Shown in pieces: positions 48,901 through 59,783 of a stretch of 64,000 nucleotides of DNA; within the stretch, counting starts at the first letter, position 1, and each line of letters begins with the position of its first letter. The DNA is taken from the NCBI GenBank assembly GCA_019915015.1, contig JAHBBC010000003.1, positions 1,116,001-1,180,000 of the forward strand, read 5' to 3'. The notes beneath the pieces are model-generated. The model saw only the letters and a program-made list of their open reading frames with translations, was not told where the DNA came from and searched no databases. The DNA is from Auriscalpium vulgare. Its lineage: Eukaryota; Basidiomycota; Agaricomycetes; Russulales; Auriscalpiaceae. A program made the position numbers and the translations under genes.

Positions 48901-50334
48901 CAGGTCAGCTGGATTTCCAAAGCTTCGGCTGCACAGCGTGCTGGTCGTGCGGGACGAACTGGACCCGGCCACTGTTATAGGCTCTACTCATCAGCAATCT
49001 TCGAGCACCACTTGGCACCGTTCTCACAGCCAGAGATTCACCGCATGCCCATCGAAGGAATAGTTCTCCATATGAAGAGCATGCATATCGACTCTGTCGT
49101 CAACTTTCCTTTTCCCACACCTCCTGATCGCACCTCCCTACGGCGAGCGGAGACGGTATTGGCGTATCTAGGTGCGCTGAAGGCTTCATCAGCAGATGAG
49201 CGGCATATCACAGATCTTGGTCGAGCAATGTCTCTATTTCCAATATCCCCTCGGTTTTCGAGAATGCTCGTTAACGGGCGCCAGCACGGCTGTTTGCCTT
49301 ATGTTATAGCTATCGTATCGGCTATGTCGGTTGGGGACCCATTCCTCCGGGAGGACGCTCTGCGCGGAAGCGAATCCTCGGAAAACGAGAGTGAGGATGA
49401 TTTTGTTCATATAAAGCAGCACGACATCAAGGCCAGGGAAACTCGACGGGCTCTTCGGCGGGCATACTTTCAGTCCCAACAAGTACGCTCCTCTTGCCCC
49501 CATCTGCAGCATGAACCTCATTGTGGCGCAGGTACACGGCTCCTTAGGGAGCTTCAGCAGCGATCTCTTTGCAATCTTGTCTGTTGTGGGAGCGTACGAA
49601 TATGCTGGGCGCGATCAGGGATTCTGTGCCGAACAATTCGTCAGGCCAAAGGTCAGGCGTTCCTTCGAACTTTCGAATCTTGCAGAGAGCACTGAGTACA
49701 TGCGTGACTCCAGGCTATGGAGGAAATACACAAACTTCGCGCGCAAATAAGCAACATCGCCCGCATCAACTTCCCCGACCTAGATCCCGGATTCATACCC
49801 AAACTTCCTCCACCAAGTCATCAGCAGGTGAGTCTCACTGACGAAGATAGGCATTGTGCGCTGAACCCGTCTTGCAGCTGAAAGTTCTTCGGCAGCTCAT
49901 AGCTGCTTCCTTCATTGATCAAGTGGCTGCCCGCAAGGAATTAGTCGACAAAGACAGCGCGTCGGGGAATCAATATTCCACAACGAAAGGCGTTCCGTAC
50001 CGGGCGCTGGGAATCCCAGAGGACGTGTACATACATCCTTCGTCTGTGTTATCCAGCGGCAGTCCACCCGACTACATCGTGTATACGGATATCGTCCGGG
50101 CGAAGCGTATCTGGCTCAAAGGTGAGAGATTATGAGAACTTCCGATAGACCTCGATCTCACAGAGGGCAGGTCTGACCGTCGTCAATCCTGCGTGGCTAG
50201 CACTGCTCGGCAAGGAGTCGTTGTGTTCGTTCTCAAAGCCCTTCAAAAACAAATCCGGAGAGCAGATGGTCATAACAAGATTCGGTCCTGAGGGATGGGA
50301 GCTGCCACCGATCAGGGCAGATGCCAAGGGGTAA
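45964..50334 (+). CDS. ECM16: DEAH-box RNA helicase ECM16/DHX37
   Basis: Nucleolar DEAH-box ATPase (yeast Ecm16/Dhr1, human DHX37) that frees U3 snoRNA from pre-18S rRNA during small-subunit assembly. About 14 exons; start ATG at 45964 ([13 protein letters not shown]), stop at 50332-50334. A lysine-rich and acidic N-terminus ([13 protein letters not shown], then [18 protein letters not shown]) precedes the motor. Motifs in order: [10 protein letters not shown], Ia [38 protein letters not shown] and [10 protein letters not shown]. The helicase-associated region ([17 protein letters not shown]) and OB-fold ([26 protein letters not shown]) follow, ending [16 protein letters not shown]. An acidic insertion (near 48440-48590) lies inside the second RecA domain, as in this family. 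Exact intron edges were not all fixed. Confidence 0.9.
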
Positions 50335-50448
50335 ATTACGTGCTATCATGATACCAATGGGATGATTGTGTGTGGGACAAGGAAATGCGATAATAAGTTA
50401 ATTTACGATGTGAGGAGGCTCTGCGTTGCGAAAGATATGGTTGTCAGA

Positions 50449-53400
50449 TCATGTCCGTCTTCTATTGGATGGTCCCGCGGAATCACTGTCTGGGGGAGGG
50501 CGCTGGGCGACGGGTGGGTTGAGTTCAAATGCGCCGAGAAAGCGGAAGCTCACCTTTTTTGGGATAAACAAACTGGCGCCGCCTTGCTTCTGCTTTTTGG
50601 CGGGTGGCGGTCGAGGACGAGGAGCCCCCGTAGATAGTACAGCGGTATCTGACTTTGGCTCGACAGCGTCGTGCGATCGCTTCAAGCTACCCTGCATGCC
50701 CACAGCACCACCATTCGACAGTTGAGTCATCGAAGGCTCGCCCGACGGAGAGCCTGCGACTGGAGATAAGAGTGAATTGTCTCTTTTGGTCAAAAACGAT
50801 TTCGTGGATTTCACGTCGCGAGCGGCGATTAGGTCCTTCGGTACGACCGGGCTCGGCAGTGCCTCTGGCTTCGTAGGGCGAGATGGCGGAGGGGGAGGCT
50901 CAGCATTGGATGCCGCGGATGAAGTAAAATAAGAGACGTCCGCCTGTGAAGATGTTAAGATGGTAGGAGCAGCTACGAAACTGAACGCACCTCGACAAGG
51001 CAGGAGCGGGCTCGAGCATCGACAACAATTTGCTTCCAGGTTTCGTCGCTGCGTTCCAATGTAGGACAATGACCCAGCACGAATAGCGAACTCTTCGCGC
51101 GAGTTAGAGCAACGTTCATGCGTCGGATATCTTGAGAATTACAGGAATAAGCATCAATGCGAATTATCTATGGCACGAAGATCGTACCCGACAAGAACCC
51201 GACGCTCTGAAGACCTGGCCCTGCACGAACGCAAGACAATATGATGATGTCTTTCTCCTGGCCCTGAAATCCGTCGACGGTGTTGAAATCCAGTTTGCTA
51301 AGAATTTCCGCGCCAAAACGTCGTTCGAAGGCTTTTTTAAGCTCAACGATCTGTGCGCGGTACATGGACACAACGCCGACACGAGAGTCGAAGTCAAATG
51401 AAGTGAACTCTTGCCGGAGGCGTGCGTACAGGGCCAACGCCACTTGCACTTCGGCCTGATTGAGCAGCGAACGGAAGGGTCCAGTTGATTCTTGACCGCG
51501 AACGACGTTGAAAAAACGGTATGTGCCGAACTTGACACTGTTATGCCAAGGTCGTGCAGTCTTCTCAGCCATACCATGCCCGTCCTCCAGACGCCCTTGA
51601 TAGAACAGGCGACTTGGGACCTGACTGATATCTGGGTGCATACGGTATTGGATGCTACAAGATCTGTGAGCCTTCATCGTGTGTAAGTCACGGTGGACGC
51701 ACGCCCACCTTAAGAGATGCACAACATCTGGACGAAGCTTCTGGAAGCGGACAAAGAGTGATTGGTTGTACTGATACTTGTTGGCCTGAATAGAGGTGGT
51801 ATGCGTAAGGATACAACCGATGGAGCCAAGAAGTCAACGTACTTCCTGTGAGATGACCGTCGGCGGCAATTGCTGAGGGTCTGGCAAGGAGGGTCAGAAG
51901 CCGCTCATTCAATACCACTCAGGACATACCTCCCACCAAAATGCAACGCGCACAACGGAATTTCAAAGGAATAAGAGAGCTGAGTTCAACTGCTTGAGCT
52001 GCTTCGTCGATAATGATCATCTCAAAGTCAAGCCGTTCTAGGGTGTCGTGACCTGCCCCGGATAGCGTGCAGCATATAACATCGGCCTCAGACAGGATGT
52101 CCTGCCTGATCTTCCTTCGGGCTGCGTCCAAGGTTCGGTTGTCTGACTTTTGCTTGTCCTTCAATTTGTCCAGCTGTTGAGTAATGGTCATTCGACGCTG
52201 ATTCAATTGCCGCACTTCGGCCTCCAGCGCCAGGCTTCGAGCCGAGTTATCGTGTACCTCCGTCTGCTCTGTTTGTTTTTCTTGCTTCAGGCGGCGAATA
52301 CTATCCAATTCAGAGCGCAGGAGGGACAAATCACTGTCAGTGTCTTTCCGGGTTGAAGCAGCGTCCTGGAGAGTGTCCATCCTCTGGTCGACCAGGCTGT
52401 CCAGAGATATGTCCCTGACGCTGATATTGAGCGCCTTGTCTGCGCCAACACGAACGACCTTTGGGATCGCTGCCTTCCGACCAGCTCCAGATGCGCCTTC
52501 TTTGAGTCGGTATGCCACCTCATCAATAGCAGCGTTGCTAGGTGCGCAGAGAAGAATCTTCTTGGGGACAGGCTTTTCGGCGTTATTGGCGCGACCGACG
52601 GACACGGTGGTGGTCAGACGCAGACGACTGGATAAAAATGCCTGCACCAAACCACAGATTGTGGATGTTTTTCCGGTTCCAGGTGGACTTTGTGAAAATG
52701 AAAACAAATCAGCCGGATAACGTACTCGACCAAGTCGACGTACCCTTGGATCAGTGAGAAGCCTTCCGTCTGCAGAGATCCTACGATAGCTCGAGCTTGA
52801 GGATCATTAACATTATACGCAGTCATCGCCTTCTGAATCTCTTGTGCACTTTGATTTGCTGGGTCAGGCAGCCGTGGGTTGAGGATAAAATTGGCAAAAT
52901 CATAATGGGGCATGGCGACTAAGGCAGCATATTCACGGTGCAATGTACTCAGACTGCGCCCGTTCCGCCCAGTAGTCAGATCGGATTATGTGGAGGTAGG
53001 AGAATGCTTACCTGAAGACCTTGCTGATTCTCCAGATAGAACCGATCTCCAGGCCTGGGTCACGCTGGCTCCCAAAGTGACAGCGTACCAATGCTTGCAC
53101 CGTCTGTTGGCCGAACCTGGTCGCCTTGAAACTGAGGGCCTTTGCCAAACATGATTGGTTGGTGTTCGAATGTCGCAAGAGTACCACGTCGGTCTCAGCC
53201 AGAAACCAACCTTGCTTCAAAGGATCCGTAATGCTGATGTCCAAGTCGACCCATTCATCGTTGGACATCCGGGACGCAATCTTGCACTCGTACGCGTCTT
53301 TGGTCTCGTCTTTCGACTGCAAGAGTTGCGCCCAACACTCCAAGAGCAAGAGCGGTTCGAAAACTCGACGATAGTGTTCGAAATCCTTGAAGCGATCAGG

Positions 53401-56400
53401 GACGTGTGTCGTGGACATCTTCTTCGCATCCCAAGGTGGTTGGGACCCCGTTGCATCATAGGACCACGAAAGGATTGCCCGGTGTAGGTTTGAGATGTCT
53501 GGCTTCATTCGCAGAGCGATCCTCCGCGCGTCGTCTCGCCTGTTCAGTCGGTTTTGCAGGGCATTCTTCGCAGCAACAGGCAGTTCAAGAAGCTGCATCC
53601 GCCGTTCCACAGGCTTATTGAGTTTGGGTGTACGCTGGAATTTGGTGAGGTTCGCAAGACCGCCTTCGTGACTGCTCTCGTCGGCGCTGGAATCCTCGCT
53701 CATGGAAGACCGCTGCGGCACGTTCTGCTTCTTGTTTTCGGGGGCAGTGTGCGGCTGTGGCAAAGTAGCCCGCGATGTAGAAGCAGCCGAGCGGTCGAAC
53801 TTAGGGCGAGGGGGCAACGATTCGTCGGAGTCCAGCCTTTTCTGGTCCTGGGCTGTGAAATGACTCGCCGAGCCAGATGGACGAGAGGGTTTGACAGCCG
53901 GTGGGGCTGATTTCTGCGATATACGGGCACTGGATGTCGCAGTGTATTGAGGCTTCTTGGGAGCTGTTTTCGGAGCCACCGTGTGCGATACTATCTCGAT
54001 CTCGTCGTCGCTCTCTTCAAAGGATGCGAGGACATCCTCGAGCTTTGCAAGACGTGTGGTATCAAGCCGAGTACTTGACCTGCTCCGTTTGGGATCCTTG
54101 TTCCTGGCGTCATCGACAATCTTGTTGAGTTTTGCCAATCCGGCTGGCGCAGGCTTGATATGCGTATCGCGAAAGCATTCCAATAGGGTCTGTAGTAATG
54201 CAAAGGATTGATGCAGAAGCTCTTCGTCTGTGAGACGTAGCCACCGCGCTAGGTCTGGAAGAACCTGCTGCAGATCGTCCACCATGTTCTCGCCGGCTCC
54301 AGAGAATTCGAGACTAGTCCCAGAACTTCGGGAATGTTCTGCCTTGGAAACGGGGCCAGAAATCGCTGCAAAGACACGCCACTGTGCTAGCATGTCACGT
54401 CCGAAGATCAGTGCATCGCGCATCCACTGAACCATGTCTTCAGGCGAGAAGAACTTGGACCACTCAGGGGTCCTCCGGAATATTGCAGAGATTGCTTGTG
54501 CCATAAGACGCCATAACCGTGGCAGCTCCGATCCTAGATCGAGCTCTTTGTCACGCCTGAGAAAGGTCTCGTCATGTAGAAGCCCTCCGGGATGCGAACA
54601 CAACACTTCTATGATGTCAGTGAGGCACCGCACTAACGACTTGGATAAGTCGCAGGCTTCGGGGACCAGGGATACGTATTGCGTGAATGTGCCGATGAAG
54701 TCGGTGATAGCATGAAGCGATAGGCCAGGAACGTTGTCTAGCAACGCGCGAAAGCAGTCTGAACGGACGTCCACGTCGAATGCCTGCCCGACCAAACTCT
54801 GAACCGCGGCTTGGATATCCTCGACGGGGCATAACATCAGCGCGATCACATCTTGAACCATGTTTTTTCCGGCTGTGCCCTTCTGGCGAAACAGTTTCAA
54901 GATTGCATGGGATGAACAGCGATTGGCACAGCTGGAAACAGCATCCGCGAAGCCGGTACGAAAGACCGAGAGGCTCTCGTTCACTTGATTGAATACGGCT
55001 TTCGCCACGGATGCTTCCACGCCCTTGGGCGGAGAGGAAAAGAGGAATTGGAATGCGCCCTTCGTGAGCAAGTTCAGATGAGCGCATTGGGAGAATGCGT
55101 GGATAATCATAGAAGTGGCTTCTATGTCGTCTGCCTCGATGCTGTCGTAAGTCTTCTTCCACAGCTGAGGATGGACATTGGGGAGTTTCAGAGAAGGGGG
55201 AGGCTGCTTTGTGAGAGCACGGCATAGACTAGTGATAGCATTGGCAACCTCCTGTATGTCTGCTCGAAGCGCGACACTAAGAAGGGTACGCACACCTGCT
55301 CTAGCGCTGAGCCAGGTTCTTTCATTGTAACGGCGAGAGAAGGCGATTGTAGCAAAGCGGTCGATGTGAATGACGAGAGAATTCAAGGCGGCGGTCTGAT
55401 AGAACGGCTCCTGTTCGATCTGCGATCTCTTCAGTACGCTCCGAATGACCTTCCGACACAAATGAGCAAGCGCCTAAGACATAGCCGGTAGAAAATCACC
55501 GTAGTGGCTGCCGATATGATAGCTGGGCGAGCCTCTTGAAAGCGGTCGTGCTGTAGTTCTTCGCACAGGAAATTCACCATCTTCGCCAGTACGTCCTCGA
55601 AGGCAGGTGAAGCCTTTAAAGACTGGATATATTCAGGATACCACAGCAAGAACCACACCCCCTCGTCTGCGGGAGAAAGAGCTTGGAGGCGCAACGAATA
55701 TGACGGATTATCTTTGATTGCGTCAAAGACGACCTGCGGGTAGTCTGGGTCTTCGTCCTGCCATATAGTACCGCCCAGACGCTTCAGCACATAGACATAG
55801 CACCGAAGTATTTCCATGAAGTCTATGACACAAAGAGGACATTTATTAGCACATATTCCTGAGGCCAGCGCAGGTGGAGAGCACTAACGAGAGCATGTGT
55901 CATGCAAGTGCTTGGCAATGACTCGTCCAAGGTGGACTGTGGTGGACCTTCCTGGCAAAAGAACCTCGGATGGAAGCAACCGGAGAGTGCTTGCAAAGCC
56001 AGTCCACACGACCGAAGCATCCTCTGAGAAGTGGTGAGATGGGTCCGGCCTCCCTTCCGTTTGCTGAGGGTCTACTCCGGTAATTTCTACACGATGAGCG
56101 ACGGTTTCGAAAGTGGATACATAGGGACCGACAAAGTCGGTCATCGCGATAGGCAGGACTTGACATTGGTTCAAATGCAGTTTTGCCCATCGTCGAATGT
56201 CTTCGTTGCCATGGATGACAAGGTGAAATAGACCCGGAGGTGGCGGGTCTGTAGGCCAACCCGGTATTGGGTTGGATGGTACACGCGACACGAGTGCGGC
56301 CTGTACACGACTGTCTCGGAGAATGGAGATGTTGGAGACAATGTGGAATGAGATCGCAGGGGGGATATCAATGAGAGTGCCGATGGGCTGAGAGTCCTGT

Positions 56401-56909
56401 GAGGTAGCCGGCTTGACTGACTCGGAGAGACCTTCCAGCACGAGGTCCAGTTCCCAGTTATCAAAATTGACCATGAAGTTGTCTAATGTGTTCTTGGAAA
56501 ACGCTGCGAGATACCTGGGAAACGAATGGGTCAGTCTACTGGGGATAAAGAGTGGCCTGCGTGCTCACGTCTCCCTCGACACGAGCTTCGCCTTCTGCAG
56601 GCCCCGCACACAGTCACAGCACCCAGCCAGAATCGTCTTGAGACGTTGCTTCCAAGATATGACGCGTGTGCTGTCGTACGCAAAGAGCCTCAACATGAAG
56701 GTGGCTGCCTCCACAACGAGGCTGTCGACACGGTGGCAGAACCAGTGCTGAGCTCCATCGGGTTCGTGGCTTGGGACGTCGTCGAGGTAGTTATATAGAA
56801 GAGCCAAAGCTTGCTCCGCTTGCGGGCAGCTATCGATTGGGTCATCCCGCAGGCTGTGGAGAAACTCCTTGAGCAGCTTGGGATCGCTGTGGGAGGTTGG
56901 CGTCTTCAT
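50449..56909 (-). CDS. SEN1: SEN1-type superfamily 1 RNA/DNA helicase
   Basis: Sen1/senataxin helicase: terminates RNA polymerase II on noncoding transcripts and removes R-loops. Start ATG at 56909 (MKTPTSHSDPKLLKEFLHSL), about 2000 aa. The N-terminal helical domain spans 56909-53010 and includes one exon of about 2.4 kb (53008-55461). Helicase motifs, minus strand: PPGTGKTSTICGLV (near 52680), LCAPSNAAIDEVAYRL, a coiled-coil stalk insertion, IIIDEAAQAVELSSLIPL, the spliced DPQQLPPTV, QYRMHPDIS, NTVDGFQGQEKDIIILSCVR and RRMNVALTRAKSSLFVLGH. The C-terminus is disordered and basic; a probable last intron (51 nt, stop-free) joins FIPKK to RPPPDSDSAGPSNRRRT. It is convergent with ECM16 and divergent from translin. 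Confidence 0.92.
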
Positions 56910-57116
56910 GCGCCAGCTGGGATCGAGCGTGCGCTGGGCGCGTGCACGGTGAAGCGTGTAAGGGGGAGGTGGAGGGTGGATGAAGATAGCGGGGAGGAGA
57001 GGACGAGGGAGACGAGGGAGACGGAAGAGGCCAGTGCGGCTGCGAGACGCGACCAAGGGTCCAAGACGCGTCGGCACGTGCACTTACTATTGGCCTTGCT
57101 CTTCACCAGGACCTCG

Positions 57117-58111
57117 ATGGATCCACAAGACCTCCAGTTCATCAACACCCTCCTCGACGGCGACGCAGACCTCAGAGATGTTGGCTCGTTTTCTTTCTCT
57201 GCTCAGAGCCATCTGATCGCTCTGCGCTCAGAAAATCAAAGAGCATGTCGTCGACTTCGACAGAAAGACCCGCACAATGGTCGGGACTCTGAACAAGATC
57301 CACTCCACCCCTTCGTCCCAAGGTAACATTCACTCCCGCTTCGATGTAGATACACTGGCTCATTCCCTTAGTTCCTGGACTCCTGGACTCCCTGCGCCCC
57401 ATGCTCCTGGGCTGTCAGGATACGACAGCTGCTCTGGCCGGCATCATCCCCCCGGAACAGTTTTGGCGATGGAAGGACATGTGGAATAACTCATTGAGAG
57501 CTGCGATCTTCAGTGCAGTCTTCGTCGAGTTTCTCGCCACCGGCCATCTGCTCTCTCTGGCCGCCACAAGCGAGCAGCTGGGCGGTGAGTCTCGCCGTCA
57601 CTTACCTCCTCCGTTGCGATCTAACCTTCTCCTCTAGTTCGGGAGGAGTGGAAAGACAGATTCATCATAAGTGTCGAGGACTATCTGCATGGTTTGATCA
57701 CTATGGTCAATGAACTGGTTCGCCAAGTGGTATCATGCTTCTCCGAATCAGACATTGACCTTCGCAATATCTAGTCTCGTCTGGCGGTCAATTCCGTCAC
57801 ACTCGGAGACTTTGAAGCACCAATAAGGATCTCGCTATTTGTGAAAGAGCTGTTCGCTGGGTTCTCCATGGTATCTCGACTTGTCTCCCTTGAAATAGCG
57901 GGCTGACAGCAATCGGTCGTAGCTGAATCTCAAGAATGACTTACTGCGCCGACGTTTCGACAGCCTCAAGTATGACATCAAAAAGATTGAGGAAGGTCAG
58001 TCGTTCGCATCCAACAGACCATGGACAGTCGAATGATTTTCGTGCCCTCCGACAGTCGTGTACGATGTTTCTCTTAGGCAGCTTGCCAAACCAACGGTAA
58101 CAGCATCGTAG
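57117..58111 (+). CDS. TSN: Translin
   Basis: Translin, an octamer-forming nucleic-acid-binding protein that with TRAX makes the C3PO RNase (small-RNA and tRNA-fragment turnover). Seven exons: 57117-57179, 57232-57322, 57372-57584, 57638-57717, 57775-57870, 57923-57995, 58056-58111; 223 aa, close to the 228 of human translin. Family blocks: KEHVVDFDRKTRTMVGTLNKI, QFWRWKDMWNNSLRAAIFS, FVEFLATGHLLSL, FIISVEDYLHGLITMVNEL, SRLAVNSVTLGDFEAPIRIS, and LNLKNDLLRRRFDSLKYDIK continuing KIEEVVYDVSLRQL. The first donor (gttggc) is weak. Only 207 bp separate it from SEN1, so a shared promoter is likely. The partner TRAX gene is not in the window. Confidence 0.93.
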
Positions 58112-58212
58112 AACACAGTGTACGGTTGCTCTAGGGTAGAGTCTTGAAGGTTGCGCAGTTGTGAGTACCTGTACGAGTATCATTACCGAGCAGCATAGAT
58201 TGTCGACAAACA

Positions 58213-58765
58213 TTATTGATGTCGCCGAGAGCGTATACGCTTGCCATTTTGTACTGCTGGTCCCCAGCTGTACCAGCCAGTCGTCAGCCTGAGGAAAAGG
58301 ACCAACGAACGCGAAACAACGCACCCTCGGATCTTCTTCTTCTCCCGCGGCTCATGCGCATACTCAACTGGCTCGAGGCCCCTGCGGTACTTTTCCATGG
58401 CCCACAGGATATATCTGCTCGTGATAAATCAACCTGGTATGCAACAGCGGATGCCAGAGGTACACACACCTTCTGTCCCGCACAGGCAGGCCAGCTTTCC
58501 TGAGAGCCAGACCATCAAGCTTCCAAAGATCCGTCCATGATTTGCATGACACCTTTGTCTCCAACGAACGGCCGATTGCCTTGAGGAATGTCTCCGGTGT
58601 GTTGATGTCACCTGCAGCAAGAGCGTCAGGACACCTACAAACGGAGGATCGGTGGAAGTCGGTACCTCGCGTTGGAGGAAGGGGCCTAGCCCACGCCCTG
58701 CTCTGTAGGCCGCGCGAGAGGTGTGGAAGGACGCTGCGAAACGAAGTGGCCCAGGAGAGAGACAT
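58213..58765 (-). CDS. FYV4: Mitochondrial small-subunit ribosomal protein mS41 (FYV4-like)
   Basis: Small IGR-motif protein of the mitochondrial small ribosomal subunit (mS41, yeast Fyv4). Four exons: 58765-58666, 58611-58470, 58414-58325, 58267-58213 (introns 54-57 nt), giving 128 aa. The N-terminus is basic and Arg-rich, a plausible mitochondrial presequence. The splice gives TRGDINTPETFLKAIGRSLE with the IGR motif, then SWTDLWKLDGLALRKAGLPV and RDRRYILWAMEKYRRGLEP, matching the family helix-hairpin region. The C-terminus is basic (REKKKIRGWGPAVQNGKRIR). It is convergent with translin (101 bp between stops) and divergent from the MYND gene (119 bp between starts). Confidence 0.85.
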
Positions 58766-58884
58766 GAGTTGGACAGCTGGCCTGCGTTGGTATCGAACGC
58801 GAACGCGAACTTGAGACGCGAAGAGTAAACGCGCTCCTGCTGATGTAATGCGACGCAGCCTTCTTCCGCTGGCACACCGACTCC

Positions 58885-59715
58885 ATGGCAGGAGTACCGT
58901 CCTCTATAAAACGCTCCCTTGGATCCTGTTCGAATCCAAACTGCCTATACCATAACCAAGTTTCTACGAAGGCGCCCCTCAAGTGCGCGAAATGCAAGTT
59001 CGTAAACTTACTCGGCCCATGCATACAGTCGGCATGCTCAACTGTTCTGTGCAGGTCAACCAAATATTGTGACAGGGTTGGTGTTTCTTCCCGAATCCAC
59101 GTCTCGTCTTACGTTTCGCATCAGGACTGTCAGCGGGCGCATTGGCCCAATCACAAAGAGTTCTGCAAGATATGGGCCGAGTCTGCGAACAACGGCCAAA
59201 TTCCCGTGGCGCAGATCAAGCTGAAGATGGCTCACCTCATCTGGCTTGTTCGTGGCATGCCCGAGTACACTGCATACATGTTCAACGAATATGAACATTG
59301 GAGGTACCGAGGCAAGCGTGGATGCATGGAGTTTCAGTTCGATCGATGGGAGGAGCTTTTCCAAACGATCCAGTTCATCGAGGCGCTGCCAGTTTATACG
59401 CAGGTTCCGTTTGTTGGCATGTCGGGAAGTCCCTCGTTTGGAGGCTACACCAACGGTGTGCAGTCTCCTATCGACTTGCCTCTGCGCAAGGTCGTGTCGG
59501 GGCAGGAGCAGGGCTTCGTCACGGCTGTCGATAGCCACATGCATTTCACCACGAATGAGAGTCGGCCGAACTTGCAGAGGGCGTTAGATATTGCGCTGAA
59601 TAGTGATGACATGTTCGTGATTTCTGTCACCGTTGAGCTGGAAGGTACATGCTCCACGCATCTATACGACTTTATCTACAGGAGTCTCAGCTACTATCCA
59701 GAGGTGGAGAAATAA
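58885..59715 (+). CDS. MYND-type zinc-finger protein
   Basis: Small MYND-finger protein of unknown role; the finger usually mediates protein contacts. Exons: 58885-58997, 59055-59076, 59125-59715, giving 241 aa. The 22-nt middle exon is needed to build the finger: LKCAKCKSTKYCDRDCQRAH then WPNHKEFC, with an earlier C-x4-C (CSNPNC). The second intron is 48 nt and stop-free, so an unspliced reading continues in frame but breaks the finger by inserting 16 residues. The rest, about 170 residues (WRYRGKRGCMEFQFDRWEEL, FIEALPVYTQVPFVG), is an uncharacterised domain typical of small basidiomycete MYND proteins. It is divergent from mS41. Confidence 0.82.
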   Translation: MAGVPSSIKRSLGSCSNPNCLYHNQVSTKAPLKCAKCKFVNLLGPCIQSACSTVLCRSTKYCDRVGVSSRIHVSSYVSHQDCQRAHWPNHKEFCKIWAESANNGQIPVAQIKLKMAHLIWLVRGMPEYTAYMFNEYEHWRYRGKRGCMEFQFDRWEELFQTIQFIEALPVYTQVPFVGMSGSPSFGGYTNGVQSPIDLPLRKVVSGQEQGFVTAVDSHMHFTTNESRPNLQRALDIALNSDDMFVISVTVELEGTCSTHLYDFIYRSLSYYPEVEK

Positions 59716-59783
59716 ATAAATAGATAGATGTATTCTGAACGCTCTCGCATCTTCTCGCATGTCCTTGTCCATTGTATCATACA

